A DNA stretch of 64,000 nucleotides, taken from positions 434,001 through 498,000 of the forward strand of contig NZ_SJSL01000002.1 of assembly GCF_004331695.1 (NCBI RefSeq). Reading direction: 5' to 3'. Positions 54,671 through 63,900 of this stretch are shown piece by piece (positions within the stretch are counted from its first letter, which is position 1; each line of letters starts with the position of its first letter). This DNA comes from Pedobacter psychroterrae (GTDB lineage Bacteria > Bacteroidota > Bacteroidia > Sphingobacteriales > Sphingobacteriaceae). The translations under genes were made by a program, and so were the position numbers. The notes under the pieces are model-generated. The model made no database searches. It was given only the letters and a program-made list of their open reading frames with translations, and had not been told where the DNA came from.

Positions 54671-55072
54671 ATGATCGATGTTGCCTGTGCTATTATTATC
54701 ACACCGGAAAAGCGGGTTTTGGTTACCCAGCGTAGTGCGGAGATGAAGCTTCCGCTGAAGATTGAATTTCCAGGCGGCAAAGTAGAAGCAGGTGAAATGC
54801 CGGATGAGTGCATAGTAAGGGAAATTAAAGAAGAACTAAACCTTGATGTCCGACCTGTCTTTGAAATGCAACCGCATGTCCATACTTATCCTCATGCCAC
54901 CATTAGGCTGATTCCTTTCGTGTGCCGGATTATTGGCGGAGAAATTAAGCTCAGCGAACACCTTGCCTATGCCTGGCTAGCTGCAGAAGAGCTAATGGAT
55001 CTGGATTGGGCAGAGGCAGATATTCCTGTGCTGAAGCGCTATCTCACTTTAGCTCATGCTGGTGATTTTTAG
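54671..55072 (+). CDS. NUDIX hydrolase (MutT-like)
   Basis: The 133-residue protein has the NUDIX box from Gly35: GGKVEAGEMPDECIVREIKE, then ELNLDV. Together with VTQRSAEMKLPLKIEFPG it matches MutT-type 8-oxo-dGTP or CTP pyrophosphohydrolases. It starts 15 bases after the esterase and overlaps the convergent EEP gene by 4 bases. Confidence 0.9.
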   Translation: MIDVACAIIITPEKRVLVTQRSAEMKLPLKIEFPGGKVEAGEMPDECIVREIKEELNLDVRPVFEMQPHVHTYPHATIRLIPFVCRIIGGEIKLSEHLAYAWLAAEELMDLDWAEADIPVLKRYLTLAHAGDF

Positions 55073-55851
55073 TATTTATAAGTAACAATGACTGGTAAAT
55101 GATCTGAGGCATGGACATCATTTATTACCAGATGAGACGTTACTTTTAGTTTGCTTCCTTTCTTTAGAAAAACAAAGTCTATTTCACTTGTTGGCTTGTC
55201 GTCAGGTATGGTAGGAGCACAATTGCTTATACAGCTGCGTGTGAAATGCTGCTCCATGATCGCCATTGCAGGATTTGACGCTTTAAAGTTGAAGTCGCCG
55301 GCCAGGATGACTGGTAATTTTCTGTTTGCGAGAATTTTGTTGATTTCCACCACCTGCAGCATCCGGTGTTCATCTTTCAGGTCCAGATGGGTACAGGCGA
55401 AATAGAGTTCCTTTTTATTAGCCAATTTTACTTTTATTACCGCGAGTGAGCGTTGCTCCGCTTTGAGTCCTTCTTTAAATGGTAACGGGAACCGTTCGCT
55501 GCTGATAATTTTATATTTTGAAAGAATAGCAATCCCATATTCTCCTCCTTCAAAGTCAATGCCTTTAGAAAAGAAGGCATACATTCCTGTAAGTTCAGCT
55601 AGTTTATTTGCCTGATCTACCCCGCCGTTGCGCTTGGTATTTATGTCTATTTCCTGTAGGGCGACCAGGTCGGGCGACTGCTGCCTGATCACTTCAGCTA
55701 TGGCTTCAAGGTCTATTACATCCGGTTTAGCCGGCGGGTTTGCATGATGGATGTTGTAGGTCATCACCTTAAGCACCTCTTGCGCATTGGACTTTTGGAA
55801 ATTCAGCAGGCAGAAGATGGCCAAACAAAAAGAAAGAATAAATGATTTCAT
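55069..55851 (-). CDS. Exported endonuclease/exonuclease/phosphatase-family protein
   Basis: The 260-residue protein has a signal peptide (to SNA-Q24). The EEP motifs are VMTYNIHHANP, LVALQEIDINT, FACTHLDL, VILAGDFNFK and HASDHLPVIV, with all metal and catalytic residues in place. Exported members are sphingomyelinase-like or sugar-phosphate phosphodiesterases; the substrate is not evident. Confidence 0.9.
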   Translation of the reverse strand: MKSFILSFCLAIFCLLNFQKSNAQEVLKVMTYNIHHANPPAKPDVIDLEAIAEVIRQQSPDLVALQEIDINTKRNGGVDQANKLAELTGMYAFFSKGIDFEGGEYGIAILSKYKIISSERFPLPFKEGLKAEQRSLAVIKVKLANKKELYFACTHLDLKDEHRMLQVVEINKILANRKLPVILAGDFNFKASNPAMAIMEQHFTRSCISNCAPTIPDDKPTSEIDFVFLKKGSKLKVTSHLVINDVHASDHLPVIVTYKY

Positions 55852-56253
55852 GGATGTGTAATTTGGCTGAGAAGATACTGATTTTTTAAACTTTCTTCAT
55901 TTCCTTATGTTTATTAATCTTATGCAGTACTTAAGTCAATTACCTTACCTATTATAAATGCTGTATTAATCTTTATTATAGGCTATTCTAATGCCGGAAT
56001 AGCATCATCATTAATACGTCTTTGAAACCTATTTAAAACGTGTTTGAAACGATCGTCATTCGAACCAAACACGAACCAAACATGTATCAAACACGTTCCA
56101 AACACGAAGAGATACAAGGCTTTTACCGGCATAATACAATGCATTATTAAGGATTTGTAAGAATGTAGCCAGATTTCATGTTAACCACATGCTTTTTGCT
56201 TTCAAATTATTTAGTAATTTTATTCAAAATAGAGACTTAGCCAAATTAACTGT
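55852..56253. other. 402-base spacer with 11-bp repeats
   Basis: No open reading frame of note. It holds the repeat block at 56019-56108 and AT-rich promoter-like DNA before the Gfo/Idh/MocA gene (TAATTTTAT near 56213, one mismatch to the -7 box). Confidence 0.7.
56019..56108. repeat. 11-bp-period repeat in two inverted blocks
   Basis: Three units of the form TGTTTGAAACG (56019-56029, 56030-56040, 56041-56051; the first two with two mismatches) are followed by a 9-base spacer and four units of the form CGAACCAAACA (56061, 56072, 56083, 56094) plus a partial CGAA. The two unit types are reverse complements of each other with mismatches. The period equals about one helical turn. Confidence 0.85.
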
Positions 56254-57549
56254 ATGAAAGAAAAACTTACCCGCCGTGATTTTTTGGGCAAGGCCGCATT
56301 GGTATCCACTTTTTTTATTGTTCCAAGACATGTGTTGGGAGGCATAGGCTATACTGCGCCCAGTGATATGCTCTCATTGGGCTTTATAGGCTGCGGAAAG
56401 CAGGCATTTGGCCTGAAAAATGCTTTTTTAGATACCGCGGAGGCGCAGATTGTAGCTGCCTGTGATGTATATGGACATAAACTCGATGCTTTTACCAATC
56501 AAGTGAACAAGTATTACGCAGACAAAGCGGGCAAGGCCGATTATAAAAGCTGTAAATCTTATGATGACTTTCGCCATATTCTGGAGCGTAAAGATGTAGA
56601 TGCGGTGGTGATTGTCACGCCCGATCATTGGCATGCGGCTATGGCTGTACGTGCAGCAGAGGCTGGCAAGGACATTTACTGCGAAAAACCACTCTCGCTA
56701 ACAGTAGCAGAAGGAAGGGCCATGGTAGATGCGACACGCAAACATAAGCGCGTGTTTCAGACTGGAAGCATGCAGCGGTCATCAAAGGAATTCAGGGATA
56801 CGGTAGAGCTGGTGAGGGGCGGATTTATCGGCGACATCAAACAGATTAAAGTAAGTGTAGGTGGCCCTCCCGTGCCTTACGATCTCCAAGGTCAGCCTGT
56901 TCCTACTGATTTAAACTGGAACAGGTGGCTTGGTCCAAATGAGTATAGTGCTTATCATAATGATTTAGCCCCTAAACTGACAGATGACTTTTGGGGTAAA
57001 TGGCGCAGTTACAAAGAATTTGGTGGAGGGATGATGACCGACTGGGGCGCTCATATGTTCGATATTGCTCAATGGGCATTGGACAAAGACAGCAGTGGTC
57101 CGGTAGAAATCATTCCACCCGATGGCAATGAACATAAGTTCCTGACCTATAAATATGCAGATGGAACACCTGTTACCCATGAAGATTTCGGTATCGGCAA
57201 CGGAGTGAGATTTATTGGTTCGGAAGGGCAGATCGATGTAGTAAGAGGGAAGATGACTACCACACCGGATTCTCTGAAGGACAAGGTTCCTGCTGCGGGT
57301 ACAAGTAAGGTGTATACCAGTGAAAATCACTATAAAGATTTTCTTAATGCCATGCGCCAGCGGAGTAAACCGATATGTGATGTAGAGACTGGCCATCGTA
57401 CAGCTACGATGTGTACCATTGGTAATATTGCCTATGAATTGAAGAGGCCACTAAAATGGGATCCTGTGAAGGAAAAATTCAATGATGCCCAGGCTAATGC
57501 GCTTTGCAGCAGGAAGCTAAACAAGGAGTGGGGAATTACACTTAAGTGA
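56254..57549 (+). CDS. Tat-exported Gfo/Idh/MocA-family oxidoreductase
   Basis: The 431-residue protein has a Tat signal (KLTRRDFLGKAALVSTFFIV), a Rossmann fold (SLGFIGCGKQAFGLK) and the family's EKP motif at 144-146 in YCEKPLS, followed by a C-terminal alpha/beta domain (GGGMMTDWGAHMFDIAQWAL). It oxidises or reduces sugars with bound NAD(P). The GH5 gene follows after 32 bases, so both probably act on the same glycan. Confidence 0.9.
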   Translation: MKEKLTRRDFLGKAALVSTFFIVPRHVLGGIGYTAPSDMLSLGFIGCGKQAFGLKNAFLDTAEAQIVAACDVYGHKLDAFTNQVNKYYADKAGKADYKSCKSYDDFRHILERKDVDAVVIVTPDHWHAAMAVRAAEAGKDIYCEKPLSLTVAEGRAMVDATRKHKRVFQTGSMQRSSKEFRDTVELVRGGFIGDIKQIKVSVGGPPVPYDLQGQPVPTDLNWNRWLGPNEYSAYHNDLAPKLTDDFWGKWRSYKEFGGGMMTDWGAHMFDIAQWALDKDSSGPVEIIPPDGNEHKFLTYKYADGTPVTHEDFGIGNGVRFIGSEGQIDVVRGKMTTTPDSLKDKVPAAGTSKVYTSENHYKDFLNAMRQRSKPICDVETGHRTATMCTIGNIAYELKRPLKWDPVKEKFNDAQANALCSRKLNKEWGITLK

Positions 57550-57581
57550 TTATATAGGGTTGAAGACGTAGTTAAATAAAC

Positions 57582-58646
57582 ATGGAAAGAAGAAAGTTCG
57601 TTAAATTGGGTATGGGAGTAGCTGCGGCCGGTATTTTTGCACCTGCTCTGCAAGGTTTGGCTGCTGAGTTGTTACCATCCAATAAATTACCAAAATGGCG
57701 CGGGTTTAATTTGCTCGAGAAGTTTAATAGCGATGTGAACCAGCCGTTCAAGGAATGGGATTTTAAAAAGATGGCGGAGTGGGGTTTTGATTTTGCCCGT
57801 TTACCGATGTCCTACCATTGCTGGTCAAAGCCGGATGACTGGATGAAGATGGATGAAGCTGTACTGAAGGAAATTGACCAGGCGGTTGCATATGGAGCTA
57901 AGTACAAGATCCACGTCAATCTTAATTTGCACCGGATTCCGGGTTACTGTGTAAATGCCCCTGCTGAACCACTCAACCTATGGAAAGATGAAAAGGCTTT
58001 GGAGGCCGCTGTATACCATTGGCAGCAATTTGCCAAACGTTATAAAGGCATCAGCAGCAGTAAACTCAGTTTTGACTTGATCAATGAACCATCACAGGTA
58101 GAAGAGCCTGATTATGTTCGGGTAGTTACCCGGATCATCCAGGCGATACGTAAGGAAGACCCGAGTAGGTTAATCGTCATCGACGGGCTTCAGTACGGGA
58201 CTAAACCCGTATTCGGAGCGGCTGGCTTAAATGTCGGACAAAGTACCAGAGGATACGGGCCGATGCAGGTGAGCCATTACAAAGCTTCCTGGGTTAAAAC
58301 AGATTGGGCAGTTCCCACCTGGCCTTTATTTCCCGATACCAATGACCGCTGGGACAAAGCTCGCTTGAAGAAGGATATCTTTGATGCCTGGAAAAAACTG
58401 GCAGATCAGGGGGTGGGGGTACATGTAGGAGAATGGGGTGCCTACCAGCATACACCCCATGATGTGTCTTTGGCCTGGATGAAAGACAACCTGGAAATAT
58501 TTAAAGAGAACGGCTGGGGCTGGTCGCTCTGGAATTTCAGGGGAAGCTTCGGGATACTGGACAGTGAACGAAAAGATGTAGATTATGAGGAGTACGAAGG
58601 TCATAAACTGGACCGAAAAATGCTCAATCTGCTGCAACAGTATTAA
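57582..58646 (+). CDS. GH5-family endoglycosidase-like protein
   Basis: The 354-residue protein has a Tat-type start (MERRKFVKLGMGVAAAG) and a (beta/alpha)8 GH5 domain: acid/base Glu169 in FDLINEPSQ, nucleophile Glu284 in VHVGEWGAYQH, and FARLPMSYHCW near the first strand. GH5 covers cellulases, mannanases and others; the subfamily cannot be told. It pairs with the Gfo/Idh/MocA gene. Confidence 0.9.
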   Translation: MERRKFVKLGMGVAAAGIFAPALQGLAAELLPSNKLPKWRGFNLLEKFNSDVNQPFKEWDFKKMAEWGFDFARLPMSYHCWSKPDDWMKMDEAVLKEIDQAVAYGAKYKIHVNLNLHRIPGYCVNAPAEPLNLWKDEKALEAAVYHWQQFAKRYKGISSSKLSFDLINEPSQVEEPDYVRVVTRIIQAIRKEDPSRLIVIDGLQYGTKPVFGAAGLNVGQSTRGYGPMQVSHYKASWVKTDWAVPTWPLFPDTNDRWDKARLKKDIFDAWKKLADQGVGVHVGEWGAYQHTPHDVSLAWMKDNLEIFKENGWGWSLWNFRGSFGILDSERKDVDYEEYEGHKLDRKMLNLLQQY

Positions 58647-58657
58647 TTTCCATACCG

Positions 58658-59797
58658 CTATTTGGGCAGTTTAGCAGCTATGGCTTTTCTGCCATCCTCT
58701 AATGCCGCCAATGTATCTGTAAAGCGTATATTGAAACCTTTATCAGGATTATACATGTCCTGCATAGGATATGATGGATCAGCATTAAGTATGTCCAAAT
58801 TTGTATTGATGCTGGCCTTAATGGCAATAGAGGCATCGTCAGTTGTTTTCATTACACCCAGCAGATCCCTTAACGCAGCTTGTCTTTGACCGTTGTTGTA
58901 CTTGTAAGCGCCTTTGGGATCGCCCAGGTACATTAAAGACAGGTAAATTAACTGGTTAATAAAAATTTCATTTTCATACTCAACTGAGCTTGTTATTTCT
59001 TTGACTATAGACAAGGCCAAACCTTTATCAGCAGCAGTTCCTGTGCAAAGGCCTATTAATAAATGAAGTATAAAAAAATACACATCACCATTAAAAGCAG
59101 CAGTGGATTTGAGCAAGTCATTCATTTTAAGTCTTTGATTGGCTTCAAAATCAATAATTACTTTTGCAGGCATATTGTTTTTAGTTGCCCAGTCATCTAT
59201 CAATTTTTTGGCAGCAGCGGCCGGTGTCTTATTGGCCTGACTACCAGTAGTAGTTTGTGCTACTATAAATTCATTGGAGGGTGTAGGTTTCCAGCTGGAA
59301 ACTAAAGCCGAGATGGCATTGTACCGGTCTTCATCCACATGTGGTATATTTAATTCTTTGTGGTACTCCGTGACTTGATAAAGTCCGGGATCATCTCTTC
59401 TTCCCCATCTATATCCATAACCATCTAAAAAGGTAACCCAATAACTCGTAAAGGTAAAAGGCATGCCTATTGATACACTCTCATATTCACTGTCATTAGG
59501 AGCAAGACTTATGTCGTTTCTATTGCAAAAATCCATGTATTGCGATGCAAGTGATATCTGCTGGTTATTCGTAATACTATTGAGCGAGGTAAACATACTT
59601 TTGATCATCCATCTGTAACTTGGATTGGTCATCCTGCTGAAATTGTCAGAGACGCTAATAATTTTGACAAAAAATTCACGGGTGGCATCGGAAATGACAG
59701 GCATTCCTGAGCCGAAAGTTTCCAGAAATGCTATCCAGCCAACGATGCCGGGCAATTCGGCAGGAGATAATTTATAGTCGTCAAGTGTGGTTTTCAT
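58658..59797 (-). CDS. Unknown protein, paralogue of the gene before it (379 aa)
   Basis: The protein has no signal peptide and no known domain. It aligns over its whole length with the 380-residue product of 59797-60939: DYKLSPAELPGIVGWIAFLE, FLETFGSGMP, SYRWMIKSMF, QRLKMNDLL, FINQLIYLSLMYLGDPKG and MYNPDKGFNIRFTDTLAALE. It is mainly helical in appearance. Its ATG shares a base with the upstream gene's stop (TAATG). Confidence 0.7.
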   Translation of the reverse strand: MKTTLDDYKLSPAELPGIVGWIAFLETFGSGMPVISDATREFFVKIISVSDNFSRMTNPSYRWMIKSMFTSLNSITNNQQISLASQYMDFCNRNDISLAPNDSEYESVSIGMPFTFTSYWVTFLDGYGYRWGRRDDPGLYQVTEYHKELNIPHVDEDRYNAISALVSSWKPTPSNEFIVAQTTTGSQANKTPAAAAKKLIDDWATKNNMPAKVIIDFEANQRLKMNDLLKSTAAFNGDVYFFILHLLIGLCTGTAADKGLALSIVKEITSSVEYENEIFINQLIYLSLMYLGDPKGAYKYNNGQRQAALRDLLGVMKTTDDASIAIKASINTNLDILNADPSYPMQDMYNPDKGFNIRFTDTLAALEDGRKAIAAKLPK

Positions 59798-60939
59798 TAT
59801 TTTTTTAGTTTAGTTTTTATAATCTTTCTTCCATCCTCTAAAGCTGCGAGTGTATCTGTAAACCTTGTGCTGAAGCTTTTATCGGGATTATACATATCAT
59901 GCATGGGATATGCAGCGTTGGCATGGAGCATGTGGGTGCTCATTTCAATGCTTGCCTTAATTGCAATAGAGGCTTCGTCAGTTGTTTTTATGAAAGCCAG
60001 CATGCCTTTCAGCATGTCCTGCATCATGAGGTTACTATACCTGATATCCCCCTTTGGATTACCTGCATGCAGTAGTGACAGATAAATCAGCTGATTGATG
60101 AAAGTCTCATTTGGATACTCAATAGAATTGGCCTGTTCTTTTACAATAGTCAATACCGTAGCCCTGTCTGCATTGGTAGCGGTGCACAAGCTTATCATCA
60201 GGTGGAAAATAAACAGATACTCGTCTGCATTAAGGACGCGGTCGGCTCCAATCATATCCTTCATTTTTAACCGTTGCTGGGCTTCAAAACGTATCATGAT
60301 ACTTTGTGGCATATTGTGTGCCGATGCCCAATCAGCTACTACCTTTTTTGCAGACTCCATAGCCAGGATACCACTACCATACATACTGGTTTGATCTACA
60401 ATGAAATCTTTGGAAGGTATGGGGTCCCAATTGTTTGATAAAGCAATTATGGCATTGCGCCTGTTTTCATTAACCCCGGGTATTTTTATACCTTTTTCAT
60501 GCCGCACTATGCGTATCAGAGGATCTGATTCACTTTTCGGATACCATTTGTAGCCGTATCCAAACAAAAAGATAGCCCAATAGCTTCTAAATTCAAAAGG
60601 AAGATCTATTGCTGTGGTTACATAATCTTTAGGATCGCCAGGAAGGCTAATATGCATGTTTTTTTCACAAAAGTCGCCGTATTGAGCTGTGAGGGAAACC
60701 TCCTGGTTGTTAGGTACTTCGTTAAGATAAAAAAATAATGTCTCGACCATCCATCTATAACTTGAATTGGTCATTTCATCATAATTGTCAGATAGCTGGG
60801 GCAATGCTGCAAAAAATTTGCCAATGGCATTTTCAGCCGGGGGCATTCCCGAACCAAAAGTTTCCAGAAATTTCATCCATCCGCGTATAGCCGTCAGGTC
60901 GGCGGCAGACAGTTTATAGTCATTAGCAGTAGTTTGCAT
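59797..60939 (-). CDS. Unknown protein, first of two paralogues (380 aa)
   Basis: Related to the 379-residue product as described there; shared landmarks are DYKLSAADLTAIRGWMKFLE, SYRWMVETLF, QRLKMKDMIG, FINQLIYLSLLHAGNPKG and FTDTLAALEDGRK. There is no signal peptide and no recognised family. It starts 16 bases after the pentapeptide-repeat gene and is co-transcribed with it. The pair is a recent-to-moderate duplication that has diverged. Confidence 0.7.
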   Translation of the reverse strand: MQTTANDYKLSAADLTAIRGWMKFLETFGSGMPPAENAIGKFFAALPQLSDNYDEMTNSSYRWMVETLFFYLNEVPNNQEVSLTAQYGDFCEKNMHISLPGDPKDYVTTAIDLPFEFRSYWAIFLFGYGYKWYPKSESDPLIRIVRHEKGIKIPGVNENRRNAIIALSNNWDPIPSKDFIVDQTSMYGSGILAMESAKKVVADWASAHNMPQSIMIRFEAQQRLKMKDMIGADRVLNADEYLFIFHLMISLCTATNADRATVLTIVKEQANSIEYPNETFINQLIYLSLLHAGNPKGDIRYSNLMMQDMLKGMLAFIKTTDEASIAIKASIEMSTHMLHANAAYPMHDMYNPDKSFSTRFTDTLAALEDGRKIIKTKLKK

Positions 60940-60955
60940 TATTATTTGGTTAGAT

Positions 60956-63900
60956 TTAAGGTAATCGTTCAGTTAAGTCATAATAAACATCCGGTTTTGC
61001 CAGTCGCATAACTTTACCTGGCAAGGTTGGGCAATAAGAAATAGGGGAAGGTACACAAACTGGAGGTTCAGGGATATGATCTTTAGATACCCACATCCAT
61101 TCTTCGTAAGTAGTCCTGTCTGCCTGGTTTTCAAACTTCTTTTTGTTGTTGGGCATCGTTGTCTTATCATCCAAAGCATCGGCATCCAGCCTGGTAGGTT
61201 CGCAGTCAAAATCCTGCATCACCTGCCTTTGGTTGTTGCCAAATCCTATCATACGCATGGTATAGCCGTATAACACCAGTCTGGTAGGGGATGCTGCAGG
61301 ACTGGCCACCATTTTGTATTGTATGTAACCTGAGTTTAAGTACAAAGCATCGTCTTTACCGGTATTTATCAGCCAGGTGCTCGTATCCTCACCTGCCGCG
61401 GGCTCAAGCTTCCTGAACAGGGTTTGGTTCCGCAAACTTATCTTGGTACTTTGAAACAATCCCTGTAATGCATCAACCGAGCGGCGGACGTAAATGACGC
61501 TTGCTAATTTATACCTTTCTCTTTTCTTCACCAGCTTAACCCCCCACCATAAAACATAGGCTACCCCTTCTCTTTCCACGCGCCAGGAAACCGGTCTGTC
61601 AATATAAGTAAGCATGGCATCCGGGGCCAATACTATTTTGCCCTTTGATTTTGCCGTTATCGCGTCAGACAATTCTTTAGTAACAAGCCCCTCTTTTAGA
61701 ACCGAATAATAGTCAATACTGCAAGCAGGTACATTACCTGCAGCATAAACATTATAGGAAACCAAAAATTCTTTGTCATAACCCGGTACAATAAGGTATT
61801 CTTCTGTTTTACTTTTAATTTTATATGCCCGCTGCTTTTGTAAAAATGTAACTGTGGCACCAGCAGTTACGTCAATAGTTACGGGCTTACCATCAATGGT
61901 TTTTGTTACCCTGTTCAGATTGATCAACAGGTTGTTGTTTATCGGTCCGGTCTCCAGATATTTTGATGCTATAACGTATGCATTGTCATATTCATCATCA
62001 TCATTGTCATCATCTTCCTTGTCGGTCTTGTCGGCATCAGCTTCTGCATCATATCCAATTATGGATGTCGCCTCGGCACGCGTTAGCTCCAGTAAATATG
62101 CAGCAAAATCATTGTCTGAGTTGTTGTAAACGCGCTGTATCTGAACGCCATTTGTTTGGTTGGGGGCGTTGGCTTTAGGAAGACTTATAGCTGCTTCAAG
62201 TAATATCCCGCCTACAATGGCTGCATCAGAAAAATCGGTACCCTGCAGGTTTGCACCGGTAAATGAAATTGCACGTTCCACACCTGGCGCAAGTGTAACA
62301 CCTTTAAAATTTGCACCCATCAGGTTTGTACGGTTAAAACTTACACCGTTTAAAATGGCTTTGGTAAAATCGGCCTTATAAAGATTGGCATCGTCAAAGT
62401 TCGCACCAATCAATATCGCTTTTGTAAGTGTGGCGTTAGATCCGTTTAACTGGTTATTGTACAAATGGCATTTCTGGGCGTTGCAGCCTGTTAGATTTGC
62501 TTCGGTTAAATTAACACCCGGCATATAGCTGCCATAAAGATTAGCAGCTTGTCCGTTTTCAAAAATAACAGTTAATTCACGTGCTTTAGGACTGGTAGAT
62601 ACGACCATATTGGCCACCAAAAATTTCCTTACAGGTGTAGTTGAATTATCTGTTATCATCCAGGCAGCTTCGGCGCCTGCAGGTGTAGGTGCAATGATGC
62701 AAGTGATATTGCCGATCGAGTAGCCGCTCCACTGAAAAATATCAATCATATCTTTTAAAACACCTTGCTGCACACTGTTTAAAAAGGTTTTATAGTCATA
62801 AGGAGCAAGGGCCGATGTGTCACTTTCAGCCATTGAAAATATGGCTGCGTTTTTACCAAACTGCGCTGCAGTTAAATTGGCATTACTTAAAATCGCATAA
62901 GTAATGCTTGATCCGTACAATTGGGCATGTGCTAAATTTGAATTGGAAAAATTGCTGTCCTGCAGATTGCACTCTACCATTCGGGCATAGCTAAATGTGG
63001 AAGGCGAGTTATCAAATATCGCATACTTAAATCCGTCTGAAACCGGAAATTGTATGATGACATACTTTTTGCCGTTTTTACTGTTAACATCAATAATATG
63101 CCAGGTCTGCAAATTGCTTTGAGTATCCCTGACAGGAGTGCATTCTACGTTTTGAAGTATTAAACCACAAGCAGTAAATATTCTTTTTATTCCTTCAGCA
63201 TCCTTTCTGTTAAGCAGTTCTATAAATCCGCTATAAAGTGCGTTTCCAGGCAGTATATTTATCCTGGCGCCGGCATTTCCCATTTCCGTGCCCTGTACGG
63301 TATTGATCCCCGTGAAGGTTGAGCCATTCAGAATGGCATTGTTAAAATTAACACCATTGAACCTGGCCTTTTTAAAATCGGCAACATTTAAAATGGCCTT
63401 TTCAAAAGAAAGACTGCTGTTGAAAAATGAATACATAGCCTTCAGATTTTGCAATTGTCCTGTAATGCTGCTAAAATCATTGATGATTACGTTTCGAAGA
63501 TCTAAACACTGCCAGTTTTTTTGCAGGTTTTTTAGCATAAAATCTGCCGGAACAGTTGCAAACTGAAAAGAAGTGATATATGTGGGATCTGTTGAAGTTT
63601 TGCAAGGTATACTAAACTTGCTGTCAGTAATGTTATTGCCGTCAAACCGGGTGCCCTGAAGCAAGGCATTCCGAAAGGAAATTTCCCTGAACCTGGAAGC
63701 ATATGACAGATCGGTGCTGGTCAGGTCACTGTTGTCAAATACCACAGTATCCAGCGATGCACCAGCCATTGTGACTTTATTCAGATTACAGGAGATAAAG
63801 ACCGCGAAATCAAGTTCGCAACGGCTCATTTTGCAATTTTGAAGGTCGCATTCCGTAAAATGGGCATTGCGAATGCTTTTTTCCTTGAAGTCAAAATTGT

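Noticed and set aside
56061..56108. CRISPR-like array
   Set aside because: Units are only 11 bp with no spacers between them, and no cas genes are present.
48450..58646. A polysaccharide utilisation locus
   Set aside because: Glycan enzymes are present but there is no susC/susD pair, and the genes lie in both directions interrupted by NYN, NUDIX and EEP genes, so I call it only a carbohydrate-oriented region.
63827..63829. Start codon of the pentapeptide protein at 63829
   Set aside because: The frame upstream continues without a stop to the window edge and encodes further pentapeptides (for example FTECDLQNCK).
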